Shown here: piece after piece, positions 15,401 to 19,692 of the stretch
Layout of the letters: the number at the start of each line of letters is the position of its first letter
Position numbering within the stretch: the stretch's first letter is position 1
Source of the DNA: JBAPRR01 sp049281195
GTDB lineage: Bacteria; Actinomycetota; Acidimicrobiia; Acidimicrobiales; CAVXTF01
Length of the DNA: 19,692 nt
Direction: 5' to 3'
Assembly (NCBI GenBank): GCA_049281195.1
Contig: JBAPRR010000267.1
Coordinates: 1-19,692, forward strand
The notes under the pieces: generated by a model
The model's input: only the letters and a program-made list of their open reading frames with translations
Told to the model about the DNA's origin: nothing
Database searches by the model: none
Position numbers and translations under genes: made by a program

Positions 15401-16014
15401 CCGCACCGGTATAGGGCGAGCATCAGCTGGCCGCTCAGTTCTTCGCGTAGCGGGTGAGAATCGACAAGTACCTCGAGCTCACCGACCAAGGCGGCGTGGC
15501 GCCCGAGGCTCAGGTCGGCCTCGATTCGACGCTCGAGCACCGAGACCCGCAACTCCTCGAGCCTGGCCAAGTCGCTACGTCCGAACAGAGCCGTGTCGAT
15601 CCCGTCGAGTACCGAACCTCGCCACAGGTCCAGAGCATCGGCCAGCCGAGACGACACTTCGTGGGGTTCTTCCCCGGGACGCGAATCAGCCGCCAGGTCC
15701 TCGAAAAGCTCGGAGTCGAGCTCCCCTCTGGACGTGACAAGCACATAGCCGGGCGGTTTGGTTTGCAGACGACCATCTGCAGACGAGACCGCAAGGGTCT
15801 TTCTGAGCTTGGAGATGTGAACCTGCAGGGCGTTGGCCGCGGTCTGTGGTGGGTGCTCTCCCCACAAGGCTTCGATGAGCCGGTCAGAAGAGACGACCCG
15901 GTTCGCTTCGAGGAGCAACACAGCGAGCAGAACGCTCTCTCTGGGACCGCCGATCGGGACGGAATGTCCGTTTTCGTCGAGGAGCTCCAGTGGTCCGAGG
16001 ATCCGGTACCGCAT
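12487..16014 (-). CDS. SARP/BTAD – class III nucleotidyl cyclase – NB-ARC ATPase – TPR-like multidomain regulator
   Basis: 1175 residues from the ATG at 16014, with AGGGGG eight bases upstream; the frame extends to 16071 but the added part is not family-like. Domains in order: an OmpR-type winged helix (1-97, YRILGPLELLDENG, LQVHISKLRKTL), a bacterial transcriptional activator domain (104-244, LRVYRRTREVLAEELGIEPNP), and a class III cyclase (265-432). The cyclase keeps metal ligands Asp273 (FTDVEGST) and Asp316 (VGDAF), Lys312, Asp367 and the Asn374/Arg378 pair, so it looks active. An AfsR-like STAND ATPase follows, with Walker A GPGGVGKT (483-490) and Walker B VLVVLDN (553-559), then winged and TPR-like helices to the end. 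SARP proteins activate nearby or metabolic gene clusters. Cyclase and ATPase would let a nucleotide signal and an inducer control DNA binding. The divergent giant repeat gene is the likely target. Confidence 0.92.
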   Translation of the reverse strand: MRYRILGPLELLDENGHSVPIGGPRESVLLAVLLLEANRVVSSDRLIEALWGEHPPQTAANALQVHISKLRKTLAVSSADGRLQTKPPGYVLVTSRGELDSELFEDLAADSRPGEEPHEVSSRLADALDLWRGSVLDGIDTALFGRSDLARLEELRVSVLERRIEADLSLGRHAALVGELEVLVDSHPLREELSGQLMLALYRCGRQAEALRVYRRTREVLAEELGIEPNPALQQLELAILNQSPDLKMSSSGAETRIVTKRPSGTVTFLFTDVEGSTTLWEQAPLAMEEALRKHDELLRATIDGSGGYVFKTVGDAFYATFSTAKEAVFAAVEAQRALSIEPWPQEAVLRVRMALHTGECTERDGDYFGSTLNRVARLESVAHGGQVILSRATADIVSDTLPLDVGLRELGTHRLKDLSRPEEVFQLVIEGLESDFPPLRSLDNPSMPNNLPEIVSSFVGRDAEVLEVRKMIEESRLVTLAGPGGVGKTRLALQVAAELLDGSEDGVWLVDLADVIDPESVASEVARSLGIQEGARAQRYETLVEALADQYVLVVLDNCEHLIGASAKLAEVLVRSCPRVYLLVTSREPLGIDGETVFRVPPLSVPVQDSDELSAVENSGAVTLFVERARTHTADFALSDDSAPLVAAICRRLDGMPLAIEPAVARLRSLSLADLNNRLDRRFQLLTGGSRSALPRHQTLRGVVDWSYELLTQPEQVLLTRLSVFSGGFDLGAAEEVCGFGSLDGFDVTVLLGGLVDKSLVVTDASNLAMRYRLLETIRQYSAERLAEVGGDECDRLFDSHAEFYLRYAETAAPQLAGPEQATQIARIAIEYPNLYSALERLSERIGQRQHALRLAVALRHFWHLAGTTRGEIPLLDGILEQPDPEMSDSLISAGLLCKADLLRSIDLTASVHFGEEALELARKCGDPKLLADALSFQSFSMAFQADSGQAVSFANEAVSFARQCEDPTLIGASLNGLATAVEESDPDLAESCYAESITVGEQSGNWNGLWGAHNNFGSLLSQFGRFAEAREHLESALVYASRIGSEKYGAFSHGNLGWVLYQEGDVVGAAINFTLCMRGARRSGLIRRVLSNVACGLACCATRDGDAERAAALHGISQASLDAYGGGWDLTERRIRDADLADLRRTLAESFDRCYESGRVMGREQALAFVLNR

Positions 16015-16074
16015 CACGTTGCCCCCTGCCAAAGGCGACAGGCCCACCACGGGCCACTCGACCGACGCCACGAG

Positions 16075-16080
16075 CTTATA
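16075..16080 (-). promoter_or_regulatory. Possible -10 element (TATAAG) for the regulator gene
   Basis: TATAAG on the minus strand lies about 60 bases before the ATG at 16014 in the divergent gap. No convincing -35 stands 16-18 bases upstream, so this is tentative. The gap 16015-16230 otherwise contains a GGAGG-N3-CCTCC inverted repeat (16179-16191) and no gene. Confidence 0.25.
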
Positions 16081-16341
16081 CGGGGGCTCTCACCTGGACT
16101 TATGACACATCGCCGACGACCGCTGCCTTGGCCCCTTAAGCGATCCATCAGCGTTCGGTCAGTCCCGAGGCGCACGGTGGAGGCATCCTCCGGTCCAACA
16201 GAGTCGGGGAACGAGACACAAGGAGAAGACGTGAAGAACCACATGCGCAACAAACGCATCGCGGCTGAGCGGGACTCAAAAAGTATCGGTATCGTCCCGG
16301 TAGCACAGACCCCAGAACTGGGGGATCTCGACAGGTGGAAG

Positions 16342-16375
16342 CCTCCGCCCGAAGGGTGCGGAGGAAGGGGGCGGG
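16342..16375 (+). promoter_or_regulatory. Hairpin that can sequester the ribosome site of the giant repeat gene
   Basis: CCTCCGC (16342-16348) pairs perfectly with GCGGAGG (16358-16364), burying the GGAGG that precedes the ATG at 16378. An overlapping alternative, CCGCCC (16345-16350) with GGGCGG (16369-16374), would free part of that site. Another small hairpin, CCCCA-GAAC-TGGGG, lies at 16310-16323. Such mutually exclusive pairing could control translation, or all of it may be coding sequence if the upstream GTG at 16231 is used. Confidence 0.35.
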
Positions 16376-16377
16376 TC

Positions 16378-19300
16378 ATGAAACACTCGACGTTCAATCC
16401 GATAGTTCCGCGCGCAGAAGAACATCGGCGGAGCCGTCTTGCTTCGGTCGTCATGTCATTTTCAGTGATCAGCCTCATCCTGGGGGTAGCGGCCTTCGGT
16501 GCCGCCCTACTCCCGCTCGCGGCCGCGAGCGCAGCGACTCCCGCGGTGGCGACGCCCTACATATACGCACCGCCCAACACCGTCATCGGTGAATCCTCTG
16601 GGACCCTCAGCCTGCAGGTGACGCTGAGCGCTCCCGGAACGAGCACGGTGACTGTCAACTGGTCGGTTCCCACGGACGGCTGCAACTACGCGCTTTCCGG
16701 CACAGGCTCCGGCACGCTTACCTTCACCCCCGGGGTCACTACGCAGAACATTCCGACACTGACTGTCAACCAGTGCAACGGCCACTACCTGAACTCGGCC
16801 AGTCTGACGTTGTCAGGAGCCACGAACGGCATCATCGCCGATCCCCTAACCGTCATCGATGTGGTGGGCGACAACAACCCTGTGTCGACCCCGGGCCTTT
16901 ACATCCGGGGCAACACGGTGGACACCACTGCCGGTATGGCCCAGGTGCCCGTCATGTTGGGCGGACCCGCCGGTCAGACCTCGACCAGCACGGTGACGGT
17001 GAACTACACCACTGTGAACGGCTCGGCCGTATCTGGCACCGACTACTCGACGACGAGCGGCACGCTCAGCTTCGGACCTGGCCAGACCGAGCAGAACATC
17101 TCGGTCCCGATCACCGATCGGACAACTGCGGCACCGAGCCGCAACTTCACGGTCGTGTTGTCGGCTCCGTCGAACGCCGTCATCGTTCAATCCACCGCCA
17201 CGGTGACAATCGGGGCCAGCGCAGGGACGCAACAATCGTCGCCATACATATACGCACCGCCGAACACGGTGATCGGTGAGGTTGACGGTTGGGTCGATCT
17301 TCCGGTGACGCTCGGCGCACCTTCGCCCAATCAGGTGACGGTGGGCTGGTCGGTGACCGCTGACGGCTGCAACTACGCGCTGTCGGGGGATAGCTCCGGC
17401 ACGCTGACATTTGTCCCGGGCCAGGTTCTCCAGGTGATCCGCATGCAGGTCAACCAATGCAACGTTAACTACCTGAACTCGTCCAACCTGACCTTGTCGG
17501 GGGCCACCAACGGCGTCATCGCCGATCCCCTCACCGTGATCGACGTGGTGGGCGACAACAACCTTGTGTCGACCCCGGGCCTTTACATTCGGGGCAACAC
17601 GGTGGACACCACCGCCGGTATGGCCCAGGTGCCCGTCATGTTGGGCGGACCCCCAGGCGCCACGTCTGCCAGCACGGTCACGGTGAAGTACACCACCGTG
17701 AACGGCTCGGCGGTATCCGGCACCGACTACTCGACAACGAGCGGCACGCTCAGCTTCGGACCTGGCCAGACCGAGCAGAGCATCTCGGTCCCGATCACCG
17801 ATCGGACAACTGCGGCACCGAGCCGCAGCTTCACGGTCGTGTTGTCGGCTCCGTCGAACGCCAGCATCGTTCAATCCACCGCCACGGTGACCATCGGGGC
17901 CAGTGGCGGGACGTCTCAGTCGTCGCCTTACATCTATGCACCGCCGAACACATTGATCGGTGAGGCTGACGGTTGGGTCGACCTGCCGGTGACGCTCGGC
18001 GCACCTTCGCCCAATCAGGTGCCGGTCAACTGGTCGGTGACCGCAGACGGATGCGACTACGCGCTGTCGGGGGTTAGCTCCGGCACTCTGATCTTCGTCC
18101 CGGGCCAAGTCGTCCGGGTGATCCGCATGCAGGTCAACCAGTGCAACGTGAACTACTTGAACTCGTCCAACCTGACCTTGTCGGGAGCGAGCGGGGGCAT
18201 CATCGCCGATCCCCTCGCCGTCATCGACGTGGTGGGCGACAACAACCTTCTGTCGACCCCCGGCCTCTACATTCGGGGCAACACGGTGGACACCACTGCC
18301 GGTATGGCCCAGGTGCCCGTCATGTTGGGCGGTCCCGTCGGCGCCACGTCTGCCAGCACCGTCACGGTGAACTACACCACCGTGAACGGCTCGGCGGTAT
18401 CCGGCACGGATTACTCGACAACGAGCGGCACGCTCAGCTTCGGACCGGGTCAGACCGAACAGACCATCTCGGTCCCGATCGTCGACCGGACGTCGGCTGC
18501 TGCAAGCCGCAGTTTCACGGTCGTGTTGTCGGCACCGTCGAACGCCGCCATCGTTCAATCAACCGCCACGGTGACCATAGGAGCCAGTGGAGGGACACAG
18601 CAGTCGTCGCCTTACATCTACGCACCACCGAACACGTTGATCGGTGAGGCTGACGGTTGGGTCGACCTGCCGGTGACGCTCGGCGCACCTTCGCCCAATC
18701 AGGTGACGGTGGGCTGGTCGGTGACCGCAGACGGATGCGACTACGCGCTGTCGGGGGTTAGCTCCGGCACGCTGACCTATGTTCCGGGCCAGGTTCTCCA
18801 GGTGATCCGCATGCAGGTCAACCAGTGCAACTACAACGCTCTGAACTCAGCCAATCTGACCTTGTCGGGGGCCACCAACGGCATCATCGCCGATCCCCTC
18901 ACCGTGATCGACGTGGTGGGCGACAACAACCTTGTGTCGACCCCGGGCCTTTACATTCGGGGCAACACTGTTGACACCACTGCCGGTATGGCCCAGGTGC
19001 CCGTCATGTTGGGCGGCCCTTCCGGTCAGACCTCGGACAGCACCGTCACGGTGAACTACACGACGGTGAACGGCTCCGCCGTTTCGGGCACCGACTACTC
19101 GACGACTTCCGGCACGCTGACCTTCGGACCGGGCCAGACCGAGCAAAGCATCTCAGTCCCGATCATCGACCGGACGTCGACCGCTGCAAGCCGAAGCTTC
19201 ACGGTCGTGTTGTCGGCGCCGTCGAACGCCAGCGTCGTTCAATCCACCGCCACGGTGACAATCGGGGCCAGTGGTGGGACGCAGCAGTCGTCGCCGAATA

Positions 19301-19692
19301 TCTATGCGCCCGCGAACACTGAGGTCAGTGAGACTTCCGGTTGGGTCGATCTACCGGTGACGCTCGGTGCGCGCTCGCCCAATCAGGTGGCGGTCAACTG
19401 GTCGGTGACCGCAGACGGCTGCAACTACCCGCTATCGGGGGTTAGCTCCGGGACGCTGATCTTTGTCCCGGGCCAGGTCCTCCGGGTGATCCGCATGCAG
19501 GTCAACGACTGCAACTTCAGCTCGGATGCGACGGCAACCCTCACGTTGTCTGATCCCGTTAACGGAATCATCGAAGACGCTACGACCACGATCACGGTCA
19601 CTCCGAGTCAGGCAGTGCCCACGATCACGAGTTTCACGCCCACCTCGGGACCCGTCGGAACGACGATCACGATCAAGGGTACGAACCTCGAA
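16378..19692 (+). CDS. Giant secreted Calx-beta-like repeat protein, 3' end outside window
   Basis: The frame is open from 16378 to the right edge (1105 codons). The ATG has GGAGGAAGG upstream. A GTG at 16231 in the same frame, with AAGGAG five bases before it, could add 49 residues. Residues 23-52 are a signal peptide or anchor ending near AAASA. From residue 61 come four units of 228-229 residues and a partial fifth. Each unit has module A (YIYAPPNTVIGE, two Cys as DGCNY and VNQCN, ending VIDVVGDNN) and module B, a Calx-beta domain (LYIRGNTVDTTAG, VNGSAVSGTDYSTTSGTLSFG, PGQTEQ, FTVVLSAPSNA, ATVTIGAS). The fifth A module diverges, and an IPT/TIG domain begins near residue 1081 (PTITSFTPTSGPVGTTITI). 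Calx-beta and TIG domains are typical of calcium-binding surface adhesins. It is transcribed divergently from the SARP-cyclase regulator. Confidence 0.9.
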   Translation, partial: MKHSTFNPIVPRAEEHRRSRLASVVMSFSVISLILGVAAFGAALLPLAAASAATPAVATPYIYAPPNTVIGESSGTLSLQVTLSAPGTSTVTVNWSVPTDGCNYALSGTGSGTLTFTPGVTTQNIPTLTVNQCNGHYLNSASLTLSGATNGIIADPLTVIDVVGDNNPVSTPGLYIRGNTVDTTAGMAQVPVMLGGPAGQTSTSTVTVNYTTVNGSAVSGTDYSTTSGTLSFGPGQTEQNISVPITDRTTAAPSRNFTVVLSAPSNAVIVQSTATVTIGASAGTQQSSPYIYAPPNTVIGEVDGWVDLPVTLGAPSPNQVTVGWSVTADGCNYALSGDSSGTLTFVPGQVLQVIRMQVNQCNVNYLNSSNLTLSGATNGVIADPLTVIDVVGDNNLVSTPGLYIRGNTVDTTAGMAQVPVMLGGPPGATSASTVTVKYTTVNGSAVSGTDYSTTSGTLSFGPGQTEQSISVPITDRTTAAPSRSFTVVLSAPSNASIVQSTATVTIGASGGTSQSSPYIYAPPNTLIGEADGWVDLPVTLGAPSPNQVPVNWSVTADGCDYALSGVSSGTLIFVPGQVVRVIRMQVNQCNVNYLNSSNLTLSGASGGIIADPLAVIDVVGDNNLLSTPGLYIRGNTVDTTAGMAQVPVMLGGPVGATSASTVTVNYTTVNGSAVSGTDYSTTSGTLSFGPGQTEQTISVPIVDRTSAAASRSFTVVLSAPSNAAIVQSTATVTIGASGGTQQSSPYIYAPPNTLIGEADGWVDLPVTLGAPSPNQVTVGWSVTADGCDYALSGVSSGTLTYVPGQVLQVIRMQVNQCNYNALNSANLTLSGATNGIIADPLTVIDVVGDNNLVSTPGLYIRGNTVDTTAGMAQVPVMLGGPSGQTSDSTVTVNYTTVNGSAVSGTDYSTTSGTLTFGPGQTEQSISVPIIDRTSTAASRSFTVVLSAPSNASVVQSTATVTIGASGGTQQSSPNIYAPANTEVSETSGWVDLPVTLGARSPNQVAVNWSVTADGCNYPLSGVSSGTLIFVPGQVLRVIRMQVNDCNFSSDATATLTLSDPVNGIIEDATTTITVTPSQAVPTITSFTPTSGPVGTTITIKGTNLE
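16558..19605 (+). repeat. Four-and-a-half 684-bp direct repeats inside the giant gene
   Basis: The codons for YIYAPPNT start at 16558, 17245, 17929, 18613 and, as NIYAPANT, 19297. The spacings are 687, 684, 684 and 684 bp. Central units are almost identical over long stretches, for example the segments near 17520-17640, 18205-18325 and 18890-19010. The first and last A modules are diverged. This pattern fits recent duplication with gene conversion in the middle of the array, and it also makes copy number a likely assembly weak point. Confidence 0.9.

Noticed and set aside
16014..16478. 154-codon minus-strand frame upstream of the SARP gene
   Set aside because: It covers the divergent promoter region and the start of the plus-strand giant gene, with no ribosome site or family match.
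16846..18558. 570-codon open frame on the minus strand
   Set aside because: It is antisense to the giant Calx-beta gene. It exists because the 684-bp repeats have the same GC-rich codon pattern, and its residues (Arg/His-rich, repeated with the same period) resemble no family.

Overview
The window is GC-rich, uses GTG starts and purine-rich ribosome binding sites, and encodes families typical of soil Actinobacteria: WNGT-repeat secreted proteins, DUF3089 lipoproteins, G1 (eqolisin) peptidases, SARP/cyclase/NB-ARC regulators and Calx-beta surface proteins. I infer an actinobacterium, possibly from the Acidimicrobiia side of the phylum. The class-level guess is weak because no rRNA or tRNA is present. 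The content is accessory and strongly biased to secreted or envelope proteins.

Layout. 1-2024 (minus) is the N-terminal part of a secreted protein with eleven tandem ~52-residue WNGT/Cys repeats; it runs off the left edge. 2025-2634 is an unusually long, highly structured intergenic region. It holds an 11-bp tandem array, a 14-bp palindrome and two copies of a repeated hairpin element whose third copy lies upstream of the next gene. 2635-3789/3792 (minus) is a DUF3089 lipoprotein hydrolase. 4089-4334 is a TetR C-terminal remnant. 4501-5304 (minus) is a DUF899 thioredoxin-like protein, divergent from a frameshifted VOC protein (5505-5944, plus). A strong hairpin at 6089-6120 separates that from a small secreted COG4315-type protein (6130-6576, minus) and a SHOCT membrane protein (6748-7140, minus). 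A tiny GNAT-like remnant sits at 7293-7385. 7466-8719 (minus) is a second, cysteine-poor WNGT/DAWAVG repeat protein. Upstream of it are a frameshifted four-helix membrane protein (8802-9375) and a second COG4315 protein (9365-9940), whose genes overlap by 11 bp. Divergent from these is an ECF sigma factor/zinc-finger anti-sigma pair (10183-11498, plus) with an ATGA overlap. Then come a secreted G1 peptidase (11653-12402, minus) and a 1175-residue regulator joining SARP, class III cyclase, NB-ARC ATPase and TPR-like modules (12487-16014, minus). Divergent from this regulator is a giant secreted protein built of 684-bp Calx-beta-like repeats (16378 or 16231 to the right edge, plus). Both edge genes are open reading frames cut by the window ends.

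How they may work together (inference). The sigma/anti-sigma pair probably senses an envelope signal and could drive the divergent COG4315/membrane-protein/WNGT-repeat group. The SARP-cyclase regulator is the natural candidate controller of the adjacent giant adhesin-like gene. The most novel signal is the repeated structured element upstream of the first WNGT gene and of the DUF3089 gene. Its three copies keep a short helix with a compensatory base change, and nearby hairpins contain G-U pairs only when read on the minus strand, the strand of the downstream genes.
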